The notes under the pieces: generated by a model | Database searches by the model: none | Seen by the model: the letters and a program-made list of their open reading frames with translations, nothing else | What the model was told of the DNA's origin: nothing | Program-made: the position numbers and the translations under genes | Shown here: positions 10,501 to 21,640 of the stretch, in pieces | How positions within the stretch are numbered: the stretch's first letter is position 1 | How the letters are laid out: the number at the start of each line of letters is the position of its first letter | Assembly (NCBI GenBank): GCA_049999725.1 | Contig: JBNGIS010020603.1 | Coordinates: forward strand, 1 to 27,793 | Source of the DNA: Haplomitrium mnioides | Lineage: Eukaryota > Marchantiophyta > Haplomitriopsida > Calobryales | Length of the DNA stretch: 27,793 nucleotides | Reading direction: 5' to 3'

Positions 10501-13199
10501 CATGACAATTACGTAGAGTGTTTTGTTGTCGTGGTTACAAAGCATACTATTAAAATACATGAAGTAATTTTTTTTAGAACTTGGAGTGTAAGTTTATTCA
10601 AGATGAGCTAAACAAGAGTTTAAATATGAAAATTTTTTGAAGTCCAATTACATGAAGTCTTTTGTTGTTGTGGTTACAAAACATACTTTTTAAATACCAC
10701 AAATGTTCTAGAAAGTACATGAAGTCATCTTGTTTTGTAGAACTTGGAGAGCAAACTTGTTTTAGATGAGCTAAACAAGTGTTTATACATGATTATTACG
10801 TGAATTTTTATTTTATTGTTGTGGGTACAAAACATCCTATTGAAATACTTAAAATGTTCTCAAAATTATATGAAGTCATCTTGCTTTGTAGATCCTGAAG
10901 TGTAAACTTGTTTTAGACGCATTAAACAAGAGTTTATACATGACAATAATGTGAAGTCTTTTGTTGCTTTGGTTATAAAACATATGATTGAAATGCTACA
11001 ATTTGCTTAGAAAGTACATGAAGTCTTCTTGTTTTGTAGAGCTTCGAGTGTAAACTTGTTTTGGATGAGCTAAACGAGAGTTTAGTTTATACATGACAGT
11101 AAAGTGAAGTTTTCTGTTGTTGTAGTTGCAAAGCATGCTATTGAAATACCACAAATGTTCTAGAAAGTACATGAAGTCATCTTACTTTGTAGAACTTGGA
11201 GTGTAAACTTGTTTTAGATGAGCTAAACAAGAGTTTATATATGATAATTATGTGAAGTCTTTTGTTGCTTTGGTTACAAAACATACTATATAAATATTTA
11301 AATTTGTGTAGAAATTACATGAAGTCATCTTGTTTTAGAAAGTTCATGAAGTCTTATTGTTTTGTAGAACTTCGAGTGTAAACTTGTTTTGGATGAGCTA
11401 AACAAAAGTTTATACATGGCAATTAAGCATACTATTTAAATACTGCAAATGTTCTAAAAGAAACATGAAGTGATCTTGCTTTGTAGAAATTGGAGTGTAA
11501 ACTTATTTTAGATGAGCTAAACAAAAGTTTGTACATGACAATCATATGAATTCTTTTGTTGATTTGGCTACAAAACATACTATTGAAGTACTACAATTTG
11601 TTTAGAAAGTACATGAAGTCATCTTGTTTTGTATAACTTTGGAGTGTAAACCTTTTAAGATGAGATAAACAAGAGTTTATAGATGACAATCCTATGAAGT
11701 CTTTTGTTGTTGTGGCTACAAAATATGTTATCGAAACACAAGAAATGCTCTAGAAAGTACATGAAGTCAACTTGTTTTGTAGAACTTGGAGTGTTAACTT
11801 GTTTTAGATGATCTAAACAAGAGGTTGAACATGACAATTAAGTGAAGTATTTTGTGGTAGTGGCTACAAAACATACTATTGAAATATCACAATTGTTCTA
11901 AAGTATATGAAGTCATTTTGTTTTGTAAAACTTGGAGCATAAACTTGTTTTAGATGAGCTAAACAAGAGTTTATACATGATTACTATGTGAAGTCTTTTA
12001 TTGTTGTGGTTACAAAACATACTATTGAAATATCACAAATCTTCTAGAAAGTACATGAAGTCATCTTCTTTTGTAAAACATGGAGTGTAAACCTATTTTT
12101 AAATGAGCTAGACAAAAGGTTATACATGGCAATTATGTTAAATTATTTGTTGCTATGTTTACAAAACATACTATTGAAATGCTTCAAATGTTCTAGAAAG
12201 TACATGAAGTCGTTTTGTTTTGTGAATTGGATTGTATACTTGTTTAAAATAAGGTAAACTAGAGTTTATTCATGACAATTACGTAAAGTGTTTTGTTGTC
12301 GTGGCTACAAAACATACTATTAAAATACATGAAGTTATTTTGTTTTTTAGAACTTGGAGTGTAAACTTATTTGAGATGAGCTAAACAAGAGTTTAAACAT
12401 GACAATTTTGTGAAGTCCAATTACGTGAAGTCTTTTGTTGTTGTGGTTATAAAACATACTTTTTAAATAGCACAAATGTTCTAGAAAGTACATGAAGTCA
12501 TCTTGTTTTGTAGAACTTGGAGAGCAAACTTGTTTTAGATGAGCTAAACAAGTGTTTATACATGATTATTACGTGAAGTTTTTTTGTTGTTGTGGTTACA
12601 AAACATCCTATTGAAATACTAAAAATGTTCTAGAAATTATATAAAGTCATCTTACTTTGTAGAACTTGGAGTATAAACTTGTTTTAGATGTGCTAAACCA
12701 AAGTTTATACATGACAATAATGTGAAGTCTTTTGTTGCTTTGGTTATAAGACATATGATTGAAATACTACAGTTTGCTTAGAAAGTACATGAAGTTATCT
12801 TGTTTTAGAAAGTACATGAAGTCTTTTTGTTTTGTAGAACTTCGAGTGTAAACTTGTTTTAGATGATCTAAACAAGAGTTCATACATGACAATTATGTGA
12901 AGTTTTTTGTTGTTGTGGTTGCAAATCATATTATTGAAATACCACAAATGTTCTAGAAAATACATGAAGTCATCTTGCCTTGTAGAACTTGGAGTGTAAA
13001 CTTGTTTTGGATGAGCTAAACAAGAGTTNNNNNNNNNNGTAGAACTTGGAGTGTAAACTTGTTTTGGATGAGCTAAACAAGAGTTTATACATGACAATTA
13101 ACTGAAGGCTTTTGTTGTGGTTGCAAAGCATTCTATTGAAATACTACTATGAAGTAATCTTGTTTTGTAGAACTTGAGTGTAAACTTGTTGTAGATGAG
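7516..13199. repeat. Higher-order repeat blocks within the satellite
   Basis: Monomer variants recur with long spacing. The variant ACTTTGGAGTGTAAACC occurs at 7516, 9865 and 11636. The variant GAAGTCCAATTAC (or GAAGTCCAATTACA) occurs at 8319, 10639 and 12412. Both give steps of about 2.32-2.35 kb and then 1771-1773 bp. The latter is 12 monomers of 147.7 bp. The first block is longer by roughly 0.55 kb because of extra monomers after 8319. The third block is cut by the array edge. Left of 7.5 kb another long step (about 1.9 kb, 4912 to 6840 and 5081 to 6966) suggests an older block. Confidence 0.75.
13029..13038. other. Assembly gap (10 N)
   Basis: Ten undetermined bases inside the last complete part of the satellite. 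The 47 bases before the gap (12982-13028) and the 47 after it (13039-13085) are identical, so the two contig ends may overlap, or an unknown number of monomers is missing. Confidence 0.95.
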
Positions 13200-13640
13200 T
13201 TTATAGTCTGCAATGGCAGATATGTTATGAAAGAGAAGGCGAATGGCACATACTACTAGTGTTAAAAACATTTCGGATATTAGAAAGCAGCGTGTGATGG
13301 TCGAATGATGTACGAACAATCGGACTGTGGTTACTCTTTGTTGGTGCGGATGAATGACACGGGAAGAAGCTAAGCTACAGTGCCATGGCATTGACTGAGA
13401 CTGAGCAATGGAATGCACGTTCATGGATTGCACGTTCTTTCTTACTTCATAAAACTTGATATAGAAATGGATGAAAAGTTTCTTCTTCAGATGTCAGCAG
13501 CGCTCATGTAAATCATCACTCATCGACACTGTCAAGAGGCATTTACAAACGTTGGAACGTGGTTGCCTGTTCCGACTTTGTTGCTGCTTCAGATTGCCAG
13601 CCTCTCATTAAGAGAGTGAGGGAGTGCGAAGCCAGCAGCA
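13200..13640 (+). promoter_or_regulatory. Presumed promoter and 5' leader of the malonyl-CoA synthetase gene
   Basis: Unique, less AT-rich sequence between the satellite edge and the start codon. A TATAGAAA word at 13460-13467 could serve as a TATA element. TTGCACGTTC-like words are repeated in tandem near 13409 and 13424 and contain a CACGTT core. Reading upstream in the frame of the start ATG, an in-frame TGA occurs about 30 bp before it, so the coding region cannot extend further without another exon. The transcription start is not determinable here. Confidence 0.4.
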
Positions 13641-16600
13641 ATGGAGGTTGTGAAGGTAACACTGAAGTTGGGAGGTGCTGGAATTCAAAGGTCTGTTGCT
13701 ATTCTGGCTGCCGAGAAGAGGCACACTTACGCTCATGTTTTGACCTCTGCGTTGCAAGTTGCATCCCTTTTGCGGTCACATTTGCATCCCGTGCTACCAT
13801 CGTCTTGCGATACCCGTCCAGCCAATTGTTCTCAGCCTCCTACAACAGATGGAAGCACGGTCCCAGCGAATGATACAAGGCAGTATGGTACACGGGTAGG
13901 CATTATTGCCAAGCCATGCGCAGAGTTTGTTGCTGGCATGTGGGGAGCCTGGCTAAATGGCGCAGTTGCAGTGCCTCTGGCTCTCAGCTATCCAGAAGCT
14001 GAACTCCTGCATGTCTTCACGGATGCGGTAACTCAGCCATGCTTATTATTTAGTCCAAATTTGTGTAACCCCGATTTTTCTAACAACTCCAGAGGCGCGT
14101 GGTGAATTGTCTCATGGTTTAGCTAACACTTTACCATTGTAATTCTCAAAGAACAGGCTGAAAATCCTCATATTTTTATTTTGATAGTGCAGGGCGTGTC
14201 AATTGTGTTTGGGACAGAGGATGATCGAACGATACTACAGTCAGTGGCAGAAAAGGTCTCAGCCCAATTTTTCCTTCTTCCGTCAGTGTCGAGTACAGAA
14301 GGAGACAACAAAGAGCTGGACATTGAGCAACTGTTGTCTCAAGTCTGCAAGAGCTCGGCAACTGTTTCAGGTTTGATCTGCCCAAATCGTGTCCATACTA
14401 ATTCTATCAGTTAACGCTGTTTGTATGGTATTGGGGTTGATAAAAGAATTCGTCTTTAAGTATAAGTTGTTTGGATTGACTGTGGTTGGGTTGAGATCAG
14501 TAAATTGCAGACTTAAGTAGGGCACTGAAATAGTGAAGTCTCCTTGCACCACTGTGGAGCTTACTCAATCAACTTTCATTTTTCCCTCAGGCCTTGTAGC
14601 AAATACTAGAAGCGCAAAGGTGTTGCTGTCAATGGCAACCAAAACCTGGTGAAACTAAGCAAAGATCAATGTTTGTGGTGGCTATATGAGTGGGTGTTCT
14701 TAGTGTGCATGTCTGAAAGAATTAAGTTCTTTTGCTATTTGGTTCGAAATCTTGTCATGGTCCAAAACAGGTTTAGAATTCCCTGCTTAGTCAATGTTTC
14801 GTGGAATGAAAAGTTGTTGGAAAGCTGTTTGGCTGAAGAAGTTCTTTGACTTTCTTGTAAAAGATGTCTTCTGTCAGTTGATAGCTATTTCTTTTGCAGA
14901 CGATAAAGGAGCTTTGATTATATACACCAGTGGTACCACTGGCAAACCCAAAGGGGTTGTTCACACACATGCTGGTCTCAGAGCACAGGTTAGAATGGAG
15001 CATCCTGCTGATTGTTCATATTGGGACATTACCAACGACCTGGATAACATTTTGAGTTCGGCAGAGGAGATTTTATAATGTATCCGACTTACTTGGAGAT
15101 TCTGCTTTGTGGCTACAGGTGCAAATGCTTTCAAAAGCTTGGGAGTACAACTCTAGTGACCGATTTCTTCATTGCCTTCCGCTGCATCATATCCTTCATA
15201 ATGGAGTTTTCATTTTACTTGCGGCTCTTCTAGCAGAACACTCCTGCTGCTCAAGCTTAAAACAAAATAGTCCTTTGTTGTGATACAATGTACTTTAGAT
15301 TTTGTTTTGTAAAATACTAGTTTCCAGGCAAAACAAGTTTAGGAGTCTATAAACTAAGAGGTTGTGATTTTGGGCTGAAGTCTGTAGATCACACGTATCA
15401 TTGCTATTCTTTAACTTCGAATCAAATGTTCATGGTTTAATCAATGGCCTCCTTGCACCTCTGTATGTGGGAGCATCGGTAGTGGACCACACCCTTTATT
15501 TTTCTATGTGCATACTTTTAAATTGGTTATCCAGCTAGGCCAGAATAAGATGCCTAAGCTTGAATTGTTTAATTGCATCAATTAAGATTTTCAAAGTGGG
15601 TCAATGTGCTCGGCAAGGTGATACTTACAGTACATATCTTTGTGGTTCTGAAGGTTGACTTCCTACCCAAATTTAGTACAAGTGGTGTCTGGAAAAAGTG
15701 GCGAAGTTCATATGCTAGTAAGGGAGAAAATGAAGTAGAAGGGACAATAACTGTTTTCACTGGGGTGGGTTGATCGAGTAAAGTTTTGTGGTACATTGGT
15801 TAGTTTGTCAACTATGACTGTTCATTAAGTTGTTCATGGTTCTGTTTCCCTTTCAAAGATGCATGTTTTTCCCTTGAAGTTTGTATGTTGTCACAACATT
15901 CACATGTGTTGTTGCTTTGATCATTTGTGTTGTGGATCCTTGGGTGTTCCTTCCATTGTGATATTCTTACTTCTATGAGGTGGGATTTAAAAGTAGGTAC
16001 CCACTGTGTATGTACGTTTACTGCAAGGGTATGATGCTATGGATGACGAATCTCAAAAGGCATCTGCAATTGCCGCCAGTCGATTGCGCCTCATGGTTCT
16101 TCTCTATCCTATTCTATCCATTATTCATTGCATCTGAAATTTAAGTACCTATGAGCGCAATACATGCTTTCCGGAATAGTCATTACTGACAATCTACAAC
16201 CACACAGCGTTTTACAATTCATGAATTTCAGTCTTATTTTTGAAATGATCATGCAGATGTGTGGGTCTTCAGCTCTTCCACAGCCTGTGATGGACAAATG
16301 GGAAACCATCACTGGCCACCGGCTTTTGGAAAGATATGGCATGACAGAGGTATCTCTCTCTTCTATTTCTTTGCTGCTTTATTTTTTTGTACTTGTCGTT
16401 TCTTCATGGTCATTGCCAGTTTGTAATCTCTTTGGTTCCTGAACCCCGCTGGCGTCTGTGGACATAAATAGTAATTCAATCCGGTCTCTTCTATTCTATT
16501 ATATTCATGCACCCAGAGTGAAAGCTCAACAATGACTCTTGTCTGTAACACTTGCTTTGATTGCGCCTCATATTGTCAGTCCCTGTCGGAACTTTTATTG

Positions 16601-19600
16601 AATTCTATTCTCCTCTATGTGTTGCACAGTTGTGATGTGTGTAGGTTTTTCCTAGACTATTGCAGCTTCCATTTATTTGTTTTTGTGGTTAGTTTTACTC
16701 TCCACAACTTCATAGCTATATTCTATTCTATTTTAGTCTAGTCTATGCTATACTTTGTAATAAAGGAAGTCACACACAGATGACTCAACAGAGATAGAAA
16801 TGATGAATATACAAGAGAGACATTATATTTCATCTTAATGAAACATCACACTCAAACAAATGGACAACCATTTTAAGGGTGGTGCCCCTTTTACACAGGT
16901 TGTATTGATAGGTCTTGCAAAGTTATCCTAAATTGGTCATTATTTCTAAATCAATGCTGAATTCTAACAGTCGCTCTAAATCGCATACAAGTAACTTGGT
17001 CTTTCAATCTTAATCTACACCGATTTTATGACAAGTCTTGTTATCTTAATAGTGGTCATTACTCCTAAGCCCATGCTGGATTTCTTGCAATCCCACTTAA
17101 TGGCATAGTACTTCAGTTCTTGTCCTGTGAACCTGTGAGGCTTGTAAATGGATGGTAACAACAATCAATCGATTTCTCTGTCACACAGATATTTTCTGGG
17201 GGTCAGTCAATAGACTAGTGTTACTTAGCACCAACTGTTATGATTGTTCTATAAAACACTTTCGATCACAGTTTCATCCTTGGGAGTATGGCTGCCTCAA
17301 ATTCCATCTTTAGCTAGGATGTAGTTCACTGCACTAGAACTATATTTTCAAAAGTTCTAACCTTGCTAGAGTATATTCCCAAAGACAGATAAGGTACCCT
17401 AATATCAGAAGTAAATTATATACTTTTTCAGTGACTTTAGCAGATATTCTGCATCCAAGTAGTCACCAGTGATGTGTTTCATGTGCTATGTTCAGGGTGC
17501 AGAAGGCCCAAATCACTAACCTTTCAGCAGACCTCTCTGCGAGTTATGCACTTGGATGCTTCACAAGATCAAATTAAAGTGAAATGAATGATGTCGCAAG
17601 CTGATGCTTTAGAGTTGACAGATTTTGATTAGTTTGGATTCTTGATGGAGTGCTAGGCGTCATCATGACTGAGTTTTCCCGTTTCTTATGGAAAGTGGCA
17701 GAAACGTAGTATGAAGTTTGATCTGGACCTGCTGTCGGGAACTGATGAAACTAGCAGGAAGTTGTGGCAACTTGTCACTGCTACACATGATGAGGCTGAA
17801 TAGTCTGAAACTTTGTGTCTGACACCACATTGTGAAGGCTGCACTCTATGTGTTGCAGTTGTGATGTGTGTAGGTTTTGCCTAGACTATTGCAGCTTCCA
17901 TTTTTTTGTTTGTGGTTAGTTTTACTCTCCACAACTTCATAACTATATATACTTCTCAGTTCACCAAGATTTCAATATTATGTTTAATTGAAGATTTTCT
18001 TTGCTAAGATTTTGTTGCTATTGACTGCAGTTTGGAATGGCACTGTCAAACCCTCTCCATGGTGAACGCAGACGTGGTTTTGTTGGATTACCCCTACCTG
18101 GAGTTGAGGTAGTTGAAAAAATCGCATCTTTTACTTAGGTTTATTTTGGCTGTCAATTTGTATGCACTCTTTGAAATAGTTGATTTCAGCTTTATTTATG
18201 GATCTCTGTCTCTTACACATATATCGTACTTTGTTGATAAGAATGTCCTGGAGATTAAGCTTCTATAATCAACTAAGAGTCCTGTGACTAAGTGACGTGA
18301 TATCCAGATAAAGATCGCGGAAGATGAGACAAATGGCTCTGCACCAGGGGTTGGAGAGCTTTATGTCAAGAGTCCATCCATGTTTAAGGAGTACTGGAAT
18401 AAAGCCCAGGTTTGAGCCTTACAATAACTCATTGTCAGAATATGGCCAAAGATGGAAATGATTAAATTAGGTATTCTATGGTGCTTCAGTGGCCTTGGGA
18501 AAAATTCAACTAGGCAAGAGCCTCCCCTGTGTTTGATAGTCTTTTATTCACAAATATGTCACATTGAGATCTAGTTACCTATGCACAAAAGTTGTCACCC
18601 AGATGACCAGTTTTACGAGTGTACATTTCTTTTTGTAGATTCAATATGAAATTTGTGTTGCAGGTAACAAAGGAGTCATTTAGTGATGATGGATACTTCA
18701 AGACAGGAGATACTGTGACAAGGGAAGATGGTTATATCAAAATCCTTGGCCGTAAAGTTCTTACTTAGTAAACTATTGTTGAAATTTGGAAATATCTCAT
18801 AACTTCTGAACAGGACGAATGAAAATTTGTGGTCAAAGTGATTTTTGCATCTCCAGGCTGACCAATGGATACCATATTGACATTATGTGTCCAGGAAGTA
18901 GCGTGGATATAATAAAGGTGGGAGGCTACAAAATCTCAGCACTCGAGATCGAAGAAGTGCTGCTAGAGGTTTGTTGATTTAATATCAAAAGATTACTTGC
19001 ACAATGTAATTCCTGGACGAAGGTTTGTCATTGTCATTTTGCATGTGCAAAACAAGCACTAAAATATGATAAATTTTTGATATTTGCAGCACCCAACAAT
19101 TGCAGAATGTGCTGTGCTTGGTGTGCCTGATAAGGATTATGGGGAGATCCTATCTGTAGTTGTGATTCCCAATGAGAAGCTGGCATCAGAAGCAGCAGCA
19201 AAGGCCGAGCCAGTAATTACTTTACAGCAGTTGCAGAAATGGGCGCTTGAGAAAATGGCTCCGTATAAGGTTTGTAAATGCCTGTTTAAAGTCGATGAGT
19301 GGTGATTTACATGAGTGTTGTCATCTGAGAAGATGACATTTTTTCATTCATTTCTGTATAAAGTTTTATGAAGTATGAACTTGCATTCCATGTCCACAGA
19401 TACCCCAGCAATTGCTGGTGTGGGAGTCAATGCCACGCAATGCCATGGGAAAGGTATGTTAGTATCTTCAACTTTGAGCCAACCAGCAGAGATAGACTGA
19501 GTGCACTTGTGTAGATGAATTTTCCAACATCTTTGAATTGTATATGTAGTGGTGTATGTATCTTCCTTTATTCCTTACAGGCTGACTGTACTTTGGCTGT

Positions 19601-19662
19601 TATTCTAGGTGAATAAGAAGGAGTTAAAAACGGTCCTTACTCAAAGTTCATCCATACACTAA
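13641..19662 (+). CDS. AAE13: Malonyl-CoA synthetase (acyl-activating enzyme 13), 15 exons, 569 aa
   Basis: Converts malonate, ATP and CoA to malonyl-CoA (ANL superfamily), clearing free malonate and supplying malonyl-CoA. Exons: 13641-14027, 14193-14370, 14900-14988, 15119-15188, 15426-15478, 15654-15764, 15997-16095, 16257-16349, 18031-18108, 18308-18409, 18664-18751, 18895-18968, 19090-19269, 19400-19453, 19609-19662. They sum to 1710 nt in one frame ending TAA. Motifs: P-loop [11 protein letters not shown] at residues 197-207; LPLHHVHGL around 220-228; GSSALP 332-337; RYGMTE 355-360; YFKTGD 431-436; hinge region [16 protein letters not shown] 449-464; PRNAMGK with the catalytic Lys 552. 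The order and spacing match plant AAE13 and bacterial MatB. The N-terminus (MEVVKVTL) resembles the cytosolic form; no convincing mitochondrial presequence is visible. Exon 1 carries a Pro/Thr/Ser-rich insert (about residues 50-80). All introns are GT-AG except intron 4. No disablements: likely functional. Confidence 0.92.
15189..15425 (+). other. U12-type (AT-AA) intron 4 of AAE13
   Basis: No GT donor can join the exons ending LPLHH and starting VHGL. Splicing after 15188 puts the intron start at ATATCCTTC, the U12-class 5' site consensus. The branch-site consensus appears as TTCTTTAAC at 15407-15415, 11 nt before the only junction that restores the frame (after 15425). The intron then ends in AA (terminal CAA), not AC. 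The reading frame splits a His codon (C / AT), and the joined product matches the conserved HHVHG segment. Confidence 0.8.
16611..16725 (+). repeat. Direct repeat copy 1 in intron 8
   Basis: About 115 bp, starting CTCTATGTGTTGCACAG and ending near CTTCATAGCTATA. It matches 17844-17950 with only a few substitutions and small indels. Confidence 0.85.
17844..17950 (+). repeat. Direct repeat copy 2 in intron 8
   Basis: About 107 bp, same orientation as copy 1 and about 1.23 kb further on, 80 bp before exon 9. The sequence between the copies has no clear primer-binding site, so an LTR pair is not supported. Confidence 0.85.
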
Positions 19663-20340
19663 TAGTGGAAGTCTTTTTGTGCCCTTACACTCCCGTATCC
19701 ATGATCACCACCCCTCTTGAATTTACAATAAGGGCAGGTCTAATCTCTGTCTGTTTGTTTTCATATAAACTCTTTTTTAGCAAATGAACCTATATTAGGG
19801 TGGTTCACATTCATGAGTAAATTCTTCTGGAGATTCATAGTGGCTGCATAACATTCATTGTCCATTGCTAAGTTTTCCTGGGCATGTAAATTGTTGTGTC
19901 TTCAGTGTTCAACTAGCAAGAGCCCCTGATTGAGACGGTTGAACCTAATCAGTTTGGGTGGGATTAATTAAGGCTTCTAAATTCTCAGTTATTGAGACCA
20001 GGCATCTTTTAGGGATTACCCTGCCCACAATTGGTCTGTTGACTTTCATGGTTCTTACTAGCCTCCTTATTTTGGGTGGGTTTTAGTTCTGGTCTGTGTT
20101 AGAAGGTGGTGATCTAAATAATTATGGTACTTCTGGGTAACTTAACATATATGAACACTTCTAAGAGTACAAAATAAAGTGAGTATGCAAACCTTTTTTT
20201 AGTAACTTGAGAAGATGGATATGATTCAGAAAAATGATAAGACTATTGTGTTTTTGGAAGGATTATCGTTTCCTTGATGGTGCAAAATGTCTATTTGCGG
20301 TTTTAAATATAGATAGGCAACCATGTTGGTTGTTGGTTAG
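19663..20340. other. 3' flank of AAE13
   Basis: The 3' untranslated region and flank. No unambiguous polyadenylation signal close to the stop; an AATAAA lies at about 20171, some 500 bp downstream. No ORF or repeat of note. Confidence 0.4.
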
Positions 20341-20362
20341 TGACTATACACAGTTAAATGGC

Positions 20363-20486
20363 ACAATGAATAAAATATGACAATGAACAAAATATGGCAA
20401 TTAAATATCAGAAAAAAATGCACAAACAAATAAGTCATAGTGAAAATGATTAGGTTAAACTAATGAAAATGATTAGATTAGACTAA
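20363..20486. repeat. Short tandem duplications
   Basis: Two small two-copy duplications: ACAATGAAYAAAATATG with a 17-bp step at 20363-20396, and TGAAAATGATTAGRTTARAC with a 23-bp step at 20441-20486. Confidence 0.7.
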
Positions 20487-20489
20487 AGT

Positions 20490-21640
20490 CTAAGAGATGC
20501 AAAAATATAAGCAAAAGAGAAATGAAATAGAAATAAAAAACAAATATGATGACTAGTATAACAAACCTGAACTTCACAAGTGGTAAAGTACATGAGGTAT
20601 AATTGCATGCGGTGGAGAGATATTTGTAAGATTTGAAGTGCTACTCATATTGGAGTGTGACTTAAAAAAGTTATTAGCATCCAAACAACTCTCAAAGCTA
20701 ACCACAAGATCTGTCAAAAGTTTCTCTTCCACTTCCAGTCTTGCTTTATAAATGTCGAGTATTCTTTCGATGAGTAAGCGCACTTGTCTCTTGTCTCAAG
20801 ACTGAAATGCCAAATGTGTTGGACATTGTGGTGATTTGGAAAGCCAAGGAGTAAAGTAGTGCTTTATATATGGATTGTAGAGTGGTTGAAATATTGTGGC
20901 AAGTATTTGAAACACTTTAATGCTATATTGGATGAGGAGGAGGTATATTGCTCTAAAACAAAATGACAAATATATATCATAATATAATATATACTACTTA
21001 GAAGCTTAATGAGCTTTACAAACTGAAGTAGGACAACAATACTTGATCTTTTTTGCCATGGCAGTCACACACCATTCCAAATCTCCAAACACATTCAAAA
21101 CTCTTAATTGCTCTACATCCTCATTAATAGAGTTTTGTCTTAATTCACCACGTTTATGATTTAGACTCAAAGTTCAATTCTAGGTTTTACATTAAAGAAT
21201 TATAGCAAGAGGTGTAGCACTCAAAGGAGTGTTCTTGAAGTACTTGAGGAGGACCTAATTGGCACTCTTGAATGAGGAACCGAATGGATAAGTTGTATAA
21301 AAATTTCATCTCGTAGAGTATATATAGAGAGATAGTCTAACTCATTTATAGAGTCAAATTAAGAGAGACATATACCATAGTAAACTTAGAGGTATCAATA
21401 AGTCTTAGAATGATAAGTTGGTTTGATATTAGTTTATTTGATAAAAGAAGTCTCAAATAAGACTCGAGCATGAAGCTCTTCTAAAAAGTCTAATCTTAGC
21501 TGGTTAGCCAACATGTTCTACTAGTTGTATACTTTCTGGTAGCTATTATCCAAAAGTCTAGCGAGCTCTCTACCATATAGAGTAATTCTTAGAACATCAT
21601 GGAGGGCATGTGTTGGATTTGCATCCATCTTGTTGGTTAC
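20490..21640. other. AT-rich intergenic, no gene recognised
   Basis: A 69-codon minus-strand frame (20574-20783) has a helical composition but no recognised family. The reverse transcriptase and RNase H that should follow the copia integrase on the minus strand were looked for here and not seen. Confidence 0.4.

Larger units (their letters stand above)
4888..13199. repeat. Satellite array, monomer about 148 bp, about 56 copies
   Basis: Head-to-tail monomers of about 147-150 bp, easily followed by the words GTACATGAAGTCATCTTG, GAGTGTAAACTTGTTTTAG, GATGAGCTAAACAAGAG and TTCTAGAAAGTACATGAAG. Most copies are 80-95% alike by eye. Some monomers are shortened (for example near 5875 and 6595, lacking the CACAAATGTTCTAG segment) or carry internal 26-bp duplications (near 8984, 9305, 11312, 12785). 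The frames of 60-111 codons on the minus strand, starting MSCINSCLAHLKQVYTPSS, are the monomer read through and not genes. The array is about 70% AT and ends in a decayed monomer at 13141-13199. Confidence 0.95.
16350..18030 (+). other. Large intron 8 of AAE13
   Basis: 1681 bp, by far the largest intron. It contains a direct repeat pair (16611-16725 and 17844-17950) and no recognisable coding sequence. Short plus-strand frames here (16532-16741) are inside the intron and not conserved. Confidence 0.75.

Noticed and set aside
4897-13097. Many minus-strand frames of 60-100 codons starting MSCINSCLAHLKQVYTPSS
   Set aside because: They are the satellite monomer read through in one frame. They differ by stops and indels between copies and no domain is present.
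4888-13199. CRISPR-like array
   Set aside because: The whole 148-bp unit is repeated with no short repeat/unique spacer alternation, and the context is a plant genome.
13098-13433. 111-codon minus-strand frame next to the AAE13 promoter
   Set aside because: It runs from unique sequence into the satellite and has no recognisable motif; shadow frame.
13559-13873. 104-codon plus-strand frame overlapping AAE13 exon 1
   Set aside because: It is out of frame with the conserved AAE13 sequence, which matches the family from 13641 on.
16611-17950. Small LTR retrotransposon (TRIM) in intron 8
   Set aside because: The direct repeats lack clean TG...CA ends, and no primer-binding site or polypurine tract is seen next to them.
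20574-20783. 69-codon minus-strand ORF
   Set aside because: No homology recognised and no support from context; expected by chance at this length.
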